A stretch of 13,454 nt of DNA, from assembly GCA_947505915.1 (NCBI GenBank), contig CANNNH010000027.1:1-13454 (forward strand), in the 5' to 3' direction. Origin of the DNA: Comamonadaceae bacterium. GTDB lineage: Bacteria > Pseudomonadota > Gammaproteobacteria > Burkholderiales > Burkholderiaceae. The position numbers were made by a program, and so were the translations under genes. Every line of letters starts with the position of its first letter. Within the stretch, counting starts at the first letter, position 1. Under the pieces are notes generated by a model. The model ran no database searches. It saw only the letters and a program-made list of their open reading frames with translations, and was not told the DNA's origin. Below, one piece after another: positions 7,007 through 13,435 of this stretch.

Positions 7007-7737
7007 TGGCGAACTTTGTATTGGTTCATGGTGCGTGGCACGGCGCATGGTGCTGGCGTCGCGTCAGCCATGCGCTGCAGCAGCAAGGCCAGCGCGTGCA
7101 TGCCATCACACTCACCGGCCTGGGCGAGCGGGCGCATTTACTGTCGCCGAGTATCACGCTTGAAACACATATTGAGGACATTCGCCAGCTGATAGAGGCC
7201 GAAGAGTTGAGCGATGTGGTGCTCGCTGTTCACTCCTATGCCGGCATGTTGGGCACAGCCATTGCTGACCGCATGGGTGAGAGGCTCAAACACCTGGTCT
7301 ATGTGGATGCAGTGGTGCCCAAACCCGGCGAGAGCTGGAGCAGCACACAAGCCAAAGCGACCCAAACGCAACGACTGGATGCGGCAGCGGCGTGTGCAAA
7401 TTTCAGTTTCCCCCCGCCAGACCCGGTCGTCTTCGGCCTGCATGACGCCGATCACGCCTGGGTGCTGCGCCGGCAAACACCGCACCCCGGCCACACCTAC
7501 CGGATGCCTCTGGATTTTGATGTACTGCGTATAGCCGCAACGCCCCGTACTTTCATTAATTGCACAGCACCTGCACTGGCAACGATTGAGCCCAGCCGGC
7601 TGCGCGTGAAAGACCCCGCCTTTTGGGGCGGCGCCTGGGCGCGTGACGCACAGGTGCTTGAGATGGCCACAGGCCATGATCCGATGATCAGCGCACCGGC
7701 AGAGCTGACCCGCATCTTGCTAGACTGCGCTGCATGA
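7006..7737 (+). CDS. Alpha/beta-hydrolase, plant-esterase/hydroxynitrile-lyase-like
   Basis: A 243-residue protein with an alpha/beta-hydrolase fold and no signal peptide. The oxyanion-side motif FVLVHGAWHGAWCWRRV opens the protein. The nucleophile is S77 in AVHSYAG, a variant elbow seen in the salicylate/methyl-jasmonate esterase and hydroxynitrile lyase group and its bacterial relatives. The catalytic His is H224 in ATGHDPMISAP. The acid residue is not obvious. The family hydrolyses small esters or related compounds; the actual substrate is unknown. The start is fixed by the TGATG junction with the CoA-transferase and the immediate MANFVLVHG motif. The end overlaps the next gene as ATGA. 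The tight coupling suggests it acts in the same pathway as the CoA-transferase. Confidence 0.88.
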   Translation: MANFVLVHGAWHGAWCWRRVSHALQQQGQRVHAITLTGLGERAHLLSPSITLETHIEDIRQLIEAEELSDVVLAVHSYAGMLGTAIADRMGERLKHLVYVDAVVPKPGESWSSTQAKATQTQRLDAAAACANFSFPPPDPVVFGLHDADHAWVLRRQTPHPGHTYRMPLDFDVLRIAATPRTFINCTAPALATIEPSRLRVKDPAFWGGAWARDAQVLEMATGHDPMISAPAELTRILLDCAA

Positions 7738-8267
7738 ACGCCAACGAAGCGCGCCACCGCAGTGGCATTCCCGGCTTGCTTCGCTGGGCCTTGGGGCTGG
7801 TGATGCTTGCGGCCCTGGCGGCTGGCTTGCAAGCTTGCACCAATGCGCAAGCTGCGCCTGAATCAACTTTTGTGCTGCTCGACGGCAGCAAAAAAACCAC
7901 AGCCGACTTCAAGGGCAAGGTCATGCTGGTGAATTTCTGGGCGACCAGTTGTGTGACCTGCGTCGCTGAAATGCCCAAGTTGATCAGCACGCATCAAAAA
8001 TATGCAGCCAAGGGTTACGACACGCTGGCTGTGGCCATGAGCTATGACCCGCCCAGCTATGTCGTCAATTACACCGAGACGCGCCGGCTGCCTTTCAAGG
8101 TGGCCATTGATAACACCGGTGAAGTCGCCAAAGCCTGGGGTGATGTCAAGCTCACACCCACCACTTATCTCGTGAATAAACGCGGTGAGATTGTCAAACA
8201 GTACATCGGCGAGCCGGATTTCACCGCACTTCACCTCTTGATTGAGAAGTTGCTGGCTCAGTCCTGA
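7734..8267 (+). CDS. TlpA-like thioredoxin-fold protein, probable lipoprotein
   Basis: A 177-residue protein with an N-terminal membrane segment (about residues 14-34) ending in LQAC, a plausible though imperfect lipobox with Cys35. Otherwise it would be a membrane-anchored periplasmic protein. The thioredoxin/AhpC-TSA domain follows. It has the redox motif WATSCVTC (C73 and C76) and the cis-Pro region LTPTTYLVNKRGE at about 140-152. TlpA/ResA-type proteins reduce disulfides in the periplasm, for example during cytochrome c or copper-site assembly. The ATG overlaps the stop of the hydrolase gene as ATGA, so it is translated with the metabolic genes upstream, an odd pairing. A cytochrome c' gene lies directly downstream in the opposite orientation, which could be a functional hint or chance. 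Confidence 0.9.
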   Translation: MNANEARHRSGIPGLLRWALGLVMLAALAAGLQACTNAQAAPESTFVLLDGSKKTTADFKGKVMLVNFWATSCVTCVAEMPKLISTHQKYAAKGYDTLAVAMSYDPPSYVVNYTETRRLPFKVAIDNTGEVAKAWGDVKLTPTTYLVNKRGEIVKQYIGEPDFTALHLLIEKLLAQS

Positions 8268-8277
8268 AGGGCTTGCT

Positions 8278-8302
8278 CACCAGCCTCTTGAGCGGGCTGG
8301 TG
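8278..8302. terminator. Hairpin between convergent tlpA-like and cytochrome c' genes
   Basis: An 8-bp perfect inverted repeat (CACCAGCC / GGCTGGTG) with a 9-nt loop lies in the 52-bp gap between the two converging stops. Only TTT follows on the plus strand, so the U-tract is poor. I call it a possible weak or factor-assisted terminator, from position and symmetry alone. Confidence 0.4.
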
Positions 8303-8319
8303 TTTCAGTGCCGCAGGCT

Positions 8320-8775
8320 TTACCGGCCGCGGTACACGTCGTGACAGGCTTTGCAACTGGCAGCGGTGGCATTGAATGCTGTTTTGACAGCGTCCAAGTT
8401 ACCGGTTTTGGCTGCGGCCGCCAGCTTGGTGCTTTCAGCGATCAGTTTGTCGCCGGCCTCTTTGAACTTGGCCTGCTCGCTCCAGACTTCAGGATTGGCT
8501 TTGTTGACAGCGCCCTTGTCTGTGCCGGGGCCAAATCCAGCCCAAGGCAACTTAGCCATGCTGGCAACTACCTCGGCATTGTCAGCTGCCACTTTGGCAT
8601 CAAATGGTGCGCGGCCTGTAGCCATAGCCCCGACGCGGCCAAAATGTTGGCCCATCACAAACAAGGCGCTTTGCCGGTATTTAATGGCGTCTTCGGGCTT
8701 GGCAAATTGCGCGCTGGCTGGCAAGGCCAGGGTCAACAATGCAGCGGCAGCGGCCGCAAGAATAAATACTTTCAT
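8320..8775 (-). CDS. Cytochrome c' (periplasmic)
   Basis: A 151-residue exported heme protein. A signal peptide occupies about residues 1-22, with a probable cleavage after ALPASA and before QFAKPEDAI. The mature part is a four-helix-bundle cytochrome c' of about 129 residues. The heme-binding motif sits near the C-terminus, as the family requires: C141-K-A-C144-H145, followed by DVYRGR. The segment KYRQSALFVMGQHFGRV matches the usual first helix, with the Met near the distal heme face. Cytochromes c' bind NO and CO and are linked to NO tolerance or to electron transfer in denitrifiers and phototrophs; the role here is inferred. AGGAAG 6 nt before the ATG supports the start. It diverges from the cytochrome b561 gene over an AT-rich region. 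Confidence 0.94.
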   Translation of the reverse strand: MKVFILAAAAAALLTLALPASAQFAKPEDAIKYRQSALFVMGQHFGRVGAMATGRAPFDAKVAADNAEVVASMAKLPWAGFGPGTDKGAVNKANPEVWSEQAKFKEAGDKLIAESTKLAAAAKTGNLDAVKTAFNATAASCKACHDVYRGR

Positions 8776-8811
8776 GGTGCTTCCTATGGTTTACGCTAAA
8801 TAAAGATTGCT

Positions 8812-8825
8812 TGATATATTTATCA
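8812..8825. promoter_or_regulatory. Imperfect palindrome TGATATATTTATCA, candidate operator
   Basis: The 14-bp sequence pairs six of seven positions in each half (TGATA.A / T.TATCA). It lies in the AT-rich divergent region, 37 bp upstream of the cytochrome c' start. It resembles the TGAT/ATCA arms of FNR/CRP-family sites, but the arm spacing is larger than the standard TTGAT-N4-ATCAA. The factor is unknown. Confidence 0.35.
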
Positions 8826-8965
8826 GAATAAGTTTATCGAAAATTAAATTTATGTGCGCGCCCTCTTCAATGCAGCCCCATTGATGATCCGGTCGCGCCC
8901 TCATCAACTTCATAACTAATTTTCAGCGCCATGCTCCGCTTTGACGCCCATTGACAAGTTCCACC

Positions 8966-9652
8966 ATGCCAAACCCTTCATCGCTGTACCGCGTCCGTAT
9001 TTGGGATCTGCCTACCCGGGTATTTCACTGGGCCATTGCGCTTTGTGTGCTGGGTCTTGCGGTGACCGGCACATTGGGCGGTAGCGCCATGGTCTTTCAC
9101 TTTCGTTTTGGTTATGCACTGCTGACCCTGCTTTTGTTTCGCCTGGTCTGGGGTCTGCTGGGCGGCCACTGGTCGCGCTTTCGCAGTTTTGTGTTCGGGC
9201 CCCGTGCTGTGTTTGCTTACTTGCGCGGCCGGGCGCCAGAAAACCACGCAGTGGGCCACACACCGCTTGGCGCGCTGTCTGTCTGGGCCATGTTGGCTTT
9301 TTTGAGCTTGCAAGTGGCCACCGGGCTGATCAGTGATGACGAAATTTCCACCGCCGGCCCGCTGACGCACCTTGTCTCTAACGCTGTTGTTGCCTTAGGC
9401 AGCCAATACCATACGCAGATCGGCAAATGGATTTTGCTGGCGCTGGTCTTGCTGCATGTGGCGGCCATCATTTACTACGCACGCCGTCGCCAGGGTCTGG
9501 TGGCAGCCATGCTGCATGGAGACAAGCAACTGGTCGCACCCGCTGAAGCCGCACGTGATGACGCCCGCAGCCGTGTGGCGGCCTTTTTGCTGCTTTGTTT
9601 GTGCGCTGCCGCTGTTTTCTGGCTGTCAGGCTTGGCGCCTGCCGGCCTTTGA
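8966..9652 (+). CDS. Cytochrome b561 family membrane protein
   Basis: A 228-residue inner-membrane protein with four main hydrophobic helices plus a fifth near the C-terminus. It belongs to the bacterial cytochrome b561 / Ni-Fe hydrogenase cytochrome b family. The heme-ligand style residues are present: H21 in DLPTRVFHWAIAL, His in VFHFRFGYALL, and the HTQIGKWILLALVLLHVAAIIYY helix. Such proteins pass electrons between quinol and periplasmic c-type cytochromes. The ATG at 8966 gives MPNPSSLYRVRIWDLP. A TTG at 8951 in the same frame would add five residues. Neither has a strong Shine-Dalgarno sequence, and I prefer the ATG. It is divergent from the cytochrome c' gene, so the two are probably redox partners. 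Confidence 0.9.
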   Translation: MPNPSSLYRVRIWDLPTRVFHWAIALCVLGLAVTGTLGGSAMVFHFRFGYALLTLLLFRLVWGLLGGHWSRFRSFVFGPRAVFAYLRGRAPENHAVGHTPLGALSVWAMLAFLSLQVATGLISDDEISTAGPLTHLVSNAVVALGSQYHTQIGKWILLALVLLHVAAIIYYARRRQGLVAAMLHGDKQLVAPAEAARDDARSRVAAFLLLCLCAAAVFWLSGLAPAGL

Positions 9653-9700
9653 AGCTTGGGGGTCTAAACTGATTACTCGCCTATTTTTTTACGCCATCTG

Positions 9701-10204
9701 TTGAGCTCTTCGAACTTGTTAAACAAAGCTATTGAATTCAGGACGCCCACGTCGCCCGACGATTTTGAATTGGTGCGTCAAATTTTTTCGGAGTACGCTC
9801 AACTGCTTGGCGTGGACTTGTGTTTTCAGGACTTCGAATCAGAGTTGCGTCACTTACCTGGCGACTACAGCGCGCCACAAGGGGCTTTGCTGCTGGCCTG
9901 GATTGAGGGTGCGCTGGCCGGCTGTTGTGCGCTGCGCCCGCTACCGGCGGCAGACTATGCCAACGCGGCCGAGATGAAGAGGCTGTTTGTGCGCCCTGAA
10001 TTTCGCCGCTTTGGTGTGGGCCGGCAATTGGCCGAGGCAGTGTTGGACGCCGCCCGTGCAGCTGGCTACCACTGCGTGTTGCTGGACACTCTGGACGACA
10101 TGGAGTCGGCGCGCGCTTTGTACGCCGAACTCGGTTTCACAGAGATTCCGCCCTACTATCACAACCCGATAGCCGGAGCGCATTACCTCAAGGTTGATCT
10201 TTAG
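9701..10204 (+). CDS. GNAT-family N-acetyltransferase
   Basis: A cytosolic protein of 167 residues at most, with the GNAT fold. The acetyl-CoA pyrophosphate-binding motif is VRPEFRRFGVGRQL (R103, G105 and G107 in the Q/RxxGxG/A pattern), followed by LLDTLDDMESARALYAELGF and a terminal EIPPYYHNP segment. This C-terminal signature occurs in many bacterial GNATs of unknown substrate, so the target is not predicted. No ATG lies between the upstream in-frame stop at 9665-9667 and the conserved part. The start must be TTG at 9701, TTG at 9716 or another rare codon; none has a clear Shine-Dalgarno sequence. The gene starts 48 bp after the cytochrome b561 stop and ends just before a strong terminator. 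Confidence 0.88.
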   Translation: MSSSNLLNKAIEFRTPTSPDDFELVRQIFSEYAQLLGVDLCFQDFESELRHLPGDYSAPQGALLLAWIEGALAGCCALRPLPAADYANAAEMKRLFVRPEFRRFGVGRQLAEAVLDAARAAGYHCVLLDTLDDMESARALYAELGFTEIPPYYHNPIAGAHYLKVDL

Positions 10205-10211
10205 CGCCCAC

Positions 10212-10243
10212 AAAAAAGCCACCGTTTCAGGGTGGCTTTTTTT
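10212..10243. terminator. Bidirectional rho-independent terminator
   Basis: A perfect 12-bp inverted repeat: AAAAAAGCCACC at 10212-10223 and GGTGGCTTTTTT at 10231-10242, with a 7-nt loop. It has a GC core, a U-tract on the plus strand and, by symmetry, one on the minus strand. It lies 8 nt after the GNAT stop and 24 bp beyond the peroxiredoxin stop, so it can end both convergent transcripts. Confidence 0.93.
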
Positions 10244-10267
10244 CTGGCTTAGGCCGATGCTCGGGAC

Positions 10268-10774
10268 TTAGGCTTTGGCTTGTGACAGCATGGTTGCCGC
10301 ATCACTGACTTCGAATTTTCCAGCGGCTTCAATATTGAGGCTCGCCACTTTACCGTTCTTGATGAGCATCGAGTAACGGTTGCTGCGCAAGCCCATACCA
10401 CGGGCCGTCAGGTCCAGCGTCAGGCCGGTAGCCTTGGTGAAGTCGGCGCTGCCATCGGCCAGCATGCGAACCTTTCCGTTGGTTTTTTGCTCGCGCGCCC
10501 AGGCGCCCATAACGAATGCATCGTTGACGCTCACGCACCAGATTTCATCAACGCCGCTGGCTTTGAGCGCATTGAAGTGCTCCACATAGCCGGGCACATG
10601 TTTGGCAGAGCAGGTGGGGGTGAAAGCGCCCGGCAGCGCAAACAGCGCAATGGTTTTGCCGGCAGTGGCTTTGGCCACCTCGACCGGGTTAGGGCCGATG
10701 CTGCAGCCATTACCTTCGACTTCTGAAAACTCCATCAGCGTGGCTGAAGGGAGGGTATCGCCAACTTTGATCAT
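10268..10774 (-). CDS. Peroxiredoxin, Prx5/AhpC-TSA (redoxin) family
   Basis: A 168-residue cytosolic thiol peroxidase that reduces hydrogen peroxide and organic hydroperoxides. The peroxidatic cysteine is C55 in PGAFTPTCSAKHVPGY, the diagnostic Prx5 motif, and the supporting Arg is in GLRSNRYSMLI (R133). Two other cysteines (C24 and C80) are present; whether either acts as resolving Cys is unclear. No glutaredoxin domain is fused. The start ATG at 10772-10774 is preceded by AGGAG with a 6-nt spacer and gives MIKVGDTLPSATL, the family N-terminus. The frame remains open 28 codons further upstream, but that stretch has no conserved features. It stands alone, downstream of the S10 operon terminator, and shares a terminator with the GNAT gene. 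Confidence 0.93.
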   Translation of the reverse strand: MIKVGDTLPSATLMEFSEVEGNGCSIGPNPVEVAKATAGKTIALFALPGAFTPTCSAKHVPGYVEHFNALKASGVDEIWCVSVNDAFVMGAWAREQKTNGKVRMLADGSADFTKATGLTLDLTARGMGLRSNRYSMLIKNGKVASLNIEAAGKFEVSDAATMLSQAKA

Positions 10775-10828
10775 GCATTGCTCCTGTTTGGGTGTTAATG
10801 GGGGCCTTGTGGCCTGCAACTCGTATTT

Positions 10829-10858
10829 TGTATCAGATGCGCTTCGCACGCTTGGCAA
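10829..10858 (-). promoter_or_regulatory. Possible sigma-70 promoter for the peroxiredoxin gene
   Basis: On the minus strand, TTGCCA (10853-10858) is followed after 18 bp by GATACA (10829-10834), about 55 bp upstream of the start codon. The -35 match is fair and the -10 match is poor. The gene needs its own promoter, because a terminator separates it from rpsQ. Confidence 0.3.
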
Positions 10859-10905
10859 GCACTCAACCGCAATGCCGCCAGCAATGACAATGCCGTTTCA
10901 CCAAT

Positions 10906-10933
10906 AAAAACGGCCCACATCGTGGACCGTTTT
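10906..10933 (-). terminator. Rho-independent terminator after rpsQ
   Basis: Arms at 10907-10918 and 10922-10933 form a 12-bp stem with a 3-nt loop. In minus-strand RNA the only non-Watson-Crick pair is a tolerated G-U, while plus-strand RNA would have a C-A mismatch. Five U residues then follow on the minus strand (complement of 10906-10910). It lies about 30 nt beyond the rpsQ stop and ends the ribosomal transcript. Confidence 0.88.
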
Positions 10934-10963
10934 CAAAGACTTGCAGTTGTTTGTCAGAAAGAC

Positions 10964-11233
10964 TTAAACCGCTGCGGCTTTCTGGATCAGCTTGGAAACA
11001 ACCCAATTCTTGGTTTTCGAAATCGGGCGGCTCTCGGTGATCTCGATGGTGTCACCCATCTTGTACTCGCCCTTTTCGTCATGGGCGTGGTACTTGCTCG
11101 ACAGCGAAACGATCTTGCCGTAAAGCTCGTGCTTGACACGGCGCTCGACCAGAACCGTGACGGTTTTGGCGCGCTTGTCGCTGACAACCTTGCCTACCAA
11201 GGTGCGCGTGAGGGATTTTTTAGCTTCCGTCAT
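10964..11233 (-). CDS. rpsQ: 30S ribosomal protein S17
   Basis: An 89-residue small-subunit protein that binds 16S rRNA early in assembly. The S17 signature is clear: [21 protein letters not shown], then [15 protein letters not shown] and [15 protein letters not shown]. The length is normal. The ATG at 11231-11233 shares one base with the rpmC stop (TAATG), so translation is coupled. It is the last gene of the ribosomal run here, followed by a terminator. In most bacteria rplN would come next, but it does not here. Confidence 0.97.
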   Translation of the reverse strand: MTEAKKSLTRTLVGKVVSDKRAKTVTVLVERRVKHELYGKIVSLSSKYHAHDEKGEYKMGDTIEITESRPISKTKNWVVSKLIQKAAAV

Positions 11234-11439
11234 TATTTGGCTCCTTGCTTGACGATGGTTTCGGCCAGGATGGTCTTGGCGCGGGCAATCGCCCGGCGCG
11301 TCGAACGCAGCGTGGAGGTGTTGGTCAGTTGCTGTGTGGCTTTTTGCATGCGCAGGCCAAAGTGGGCTTTTTGCAGCTCTTTGACTTCAGCGTGCAGTCC
11401 GGCAACGTCTTTTTGGCGCAGTTCAGTAGATTTGGTCAT
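11233..11439 (-). CDS. rpmC: 50S ribosomal protein L29
   Basis: A 68-residue helical protein near the polypeptide exit tunnel. It begins [19 protein letters not shown] and contains [20 protein letters not shown] followed by [12 protein letters not shown], the typical L29 order. It has a good Shine-Dalgarno stretch (GGGGA) in the 11-bp gap after rplP and overlaps rpsQ by one base. Confidence 0.96.
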   Translation of the reverse strand: MTKSTELRQKDVAGLHAEVKELQKAHFGLRMQKATQQLTNTSTLRSTRRAIARAKTILAETIVKQGAK

Positions 11440-11450
11440 TTCATTTCCCC

Positions 11451-11867
11451 TTACTGGCCAATCATGCGGCTGACGAAAGTGGTGCGCAGCGGCAGCTTGG
11501 CAGAAGCCAGGCGGAACGCTTCACGGGCCAACTCTTCAGGCACGCCAACGATTTCAAAAACAATCTTACCGGGCTGGATTTCAGCCACGTAGTACTCTGG
11601 ATTGCCTTTACCGTTACCCATACGCACTTCAGCAGGCTTTTGGGAAATCGGCTTGTCCGGGAAGACACGGATCCAGATACGGCCGCCACGTTTAACGTGA
11701 CGGGAAATCGCACGACGTGCGGCTTCAATTTGACGAGCAGTGAGGCGACCGCGGTCGGTACACTTCAGACCGAAATCACCAAACGCGACCGAGCTACCCC
11801 GGGTTGCGACGCCGGTGTTACGGCCTTTTTGCTCTTTGCGGTATTTTCTACGAGCGGGTTGCAGCAT
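11451..11867 (-). CDS. rplP: 50S ribosomal protein L16
   Basis: A 138-residue large-subunit protein near the A-site tRNA and the peptidyl transferase region. Recognisable segments are [37 protein letters not shown], the [19 protein letters not shown] stretch, and [16 protein letters not shown]. The length is standard. The GGAG Shine-Dalgarno sequence lies 7 nt before the ATG at 11865-11867, in a 24-bp gap after rpsC. The Arg of the [11 protein letters not shown] segment (known to be hydroxylated in E. coli L16) is present. Confidence 0.97.
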   Translation of the reverse strand: MLQPARRKYRKEQKGRNTGVATRGSSVAFGDFGLKCTDRGRLTARQIEAARRAISRHVKRGGRIWIRVFPDKPISQKPAEVRMGNGKGNPEYYVAEIQPGKIVFEIVGVPEELAREAFRLASAKLPLRTTFVSRMIGQ

Positions 11868-11891
11868 GATTTATCTCCGTGATGAGACTGA

Positions 11892-12794
11892 TTACTCAGT
11901 CTTTGCACCGTCAGCTGCTGCAGCTGGCGCGGCTTTTCGAACGCGCTTAACGGTGGTTTTCGGGGCTTCGGCGTCAGACGCCTCCGCTGGTTTGTCGCTG
12001 CCGTCGGCAGGCGCAGTGCTGGTGCTGCCGGCTGCGCCGCGCGGTGCGCGGGCACCACGGGGAGCAGGACGGTCGGTACCAGGACGTGCGTCACGGCGTG
12101 GGCCGCGTGGCTTGCGTTCTTCTTCGGAAGGCGCTGCGTCAAGCTTGGCGCCAGGCGAGTCGCCACGGCCCAAGGTGTCACCTTTGTAGACCCAGACCTT
12201 CACGCCGATCACACCGTAGGTGGTCTTGGCTTCAGAAGTGCCGTAGTCGATGTCGGCGCGCAGGGTGTGAAGTGGCACGCGACCTTCGCGGTACCACTCG
12301 CAACGTGCGATCTCGATGCCGTTGAGGCGGCCGGAAGACATGATCTTGATGCCCAGGGCACCCAATCGCATGGCGTTTTGCATGGCGCGCTTCATGGCTC
12401 GGCGGAACATGATGCGTTTTTCAAGCTGTTGGGTGATGCTGTCAGCGATGAGCTTGGCATCAATTTCTGGCTTGCGAACTTCTTCAATGTTCACGGCGAC
12501 CGGCACACCCAGCTGGCGGCTCAGTTCTTTCTTGAGGTTCTCGATGTCCTCGCCTTTTTTGCCGATCACAACGCCCGGACGAGCCGAGTAAATCGTGATG
12601 CGGGCATTTTTAGCAGGGCGCTCGATGACAACGCGCGAAACCGCAGCGCTTTTCAGCTTGGCTTTGAGGTACTCACGAACCTTGATGTCTTCTGCCAGCA
12701 TGCCGGCAAAGTCTTTGTTGCTTGCATACCAGCGGCTGTTCCAGTTGCGGCTGATCGAAAGGCGGAACCCGGTTGGGTTGATTTTTTGTCCCAT
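11892..12794 (-). CDS. rpsC: 30S ribosomal protein S3 with long C-terminal extension
   Basis: A 300-residue small-subunit protein at the mRNA entry channel. The core (about residues 1-215) has the N-terminal [18 protein letters not shown] and a KH RNA-binding domain with GVVIGKKG (GKKG at 78-81). The C-terminal S3 domain ends [19 protein letters not shown]. Residues 216-300 form a low-complexity tail: first Arg/Pro/Gly-rich and basic, then Ala/Ser/Asp/Glu-rich, then a basic TTVKRVRK patch before an Ala-rich end. The whole is about 67 residues longer than E. coli S3 (233 residues). The start is the ATG at 12792-12794. The frame extends 15 codons upstream into the rplV end, but the conserved N-terminus fixes the start. 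It lies 14 bp after rplV. Confidence 0.97.
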   Translation of the reverse strand: MGQKINPTGFRLSISRNWNSRWYASNKDFAGMLAEDIKVREYLKAKLKSAAVSRVVIERPAKNARITIYSARPGVVIGKKGEDIENLKKELSRQLGVPVAVNIEEVRKPEIDAKLIADSITQQLEKRIMFRRAMKRAMQNAMRLGALGIKIMSSGRLNGIEIARCEWYREGRVPLHTLRADIDYGTSEAKTTYGVIGVKVWVYKGDTLGRGDSPGAKLDAAPSEEERKPRGPRRDARPGTDRPAPRGARAPRGAAGSTSTAPADGSDKPAEASDAEAPKTTVKRVRKAAPAAAADGAKTE

Positions 12795-12808
12795 AACCTG
12801 TCTGCCCT

Positions 12809-13138
12809 TTAATTGCCAACGACCACGTACACATGGCACGTAGGCTTGCTGATACGGTTGCCGCGGCCTTTAGCGCGCGCCGAGAAACGCTTGAGCGTGG
12901 TGCCTTGCTCGACGTAGATGGTTTTCACCTTCAACTCGTCGATGTCGGCGCCGTCATTGTGTTCAGCGTTGGCGATGGCGGACTCAACCACCTTCTTGAT
13001 GATGCCCGCAGCTTTTTTCTGCGTGAATTCCAAGATGTTGAGCGCCTGATCCACTTTTTTACCGCGGATCAGGTCAGCGACCAGACGGCCCTTGTCGACC
13101 GACAGACGAACGCCCCGGAGGGTTGCACGTGTTTCCAT
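12809..13138 (-). CDS. rplV: 50S ribosomal protein L22
   Basis: A 109-residue protein that binds 23S rRNA and reaches into the exit tunnel with its beta-hairpin. It begins [27 protein letters not shown], with the usual [21 protein letters not shown] segment. The hairpin region [17 protein letters not shown] is intact, so nothing suggests a macrolide-resistance insertion or deletion there. It lies 9 bp after rpsS and 14 bp before rpsC. Confidence 0.97.
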   Translation of the reverse strand: METRATLRGVRLSVDKGRLVADLIRGKKVDQALNILEFTQKKAAGIIKKVVESAIANAEHNDGADIDELKVKTIYVEQGTTLKRFSARAKGRGNRISKPTCHVYVVVGN

Positions 13139-13147
13139 GGTCTTTCC

Positions 13148-13426
13148 TTACTTTCTCACAACTTTTTTGTCAGCCGGATGACCTTTGAAAGTCCGGGTGA
13201 GTGCGAACTCGCCCAACTTGTGGCCAACCATTTGATCGGTGATATAGACAGGGACGTGCTGCTTGCCGTTGTGCACGGCGATGGTCAAGCCGATGAACTC
13301 GGGCAGGATCATGGAGCGACGCGACCAGGTCTTGATCGGCTTTTTGTCTTTGTTGGTAACAGCCTTGTCGGCCTTGGCTACCAAATGGTGGTCGACAAAG
13401 GGACCTTTTTTGAGTGAACGGGTCAT
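13148..13426 (-). CDS. rpsS: 30S ribosomal protein S19
   Basis: A 92-residue head protein of the small subunit. It begins [20 protein letters not shown] and contains [25 protein letters not shown] and the [16 protein letters not shown] motif of S19. The length is standard. It starts 9 bp after the end of rplB and has only a short AAGG-like Shine-Dalgarno sequence at that junction. Confidence 0.97.
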   Translation of the reverse strand: MTRSLKKGPFVDHHLVAKADKAVTNKDKKPIKTWSRRSMILPEFIGLTIAVHNGKQHVPVYITDQMVGHKLGEFALTRTFKGHPADKKVVRK

Positions 13427-13435
13427 TTGCTGGCC

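Noticed and set aside
5780..7048. A long minus-strand frame (422 codons) opposite the CoA-transferase
   Set aside because: The His/Gln/Ala/Gly-rich product has no recognisable domain and lies wholly antisense to a well-supported CaiB/BaiF gene.
8811..8825. A standard FNR box
   Set aside because: The TTGAT and ATCA arms are separated by 6 nt where the consensus has 4, so I list it only as a generic palindrome.
10775..10858. 28-codon upstream extension of the peroxiredoxin
   Set aside because: The AGGAG Shine-Dalgarno sequence and the conserved MIKVGDTLPS start favour the ATG at 10772-10774.
12795..12839. 15-codon upstream extension of rpsC
   Set aside because: It overlaps rplV, and the universally conserved MGQKINP N-terminus marks the ATG at 12792-12794.
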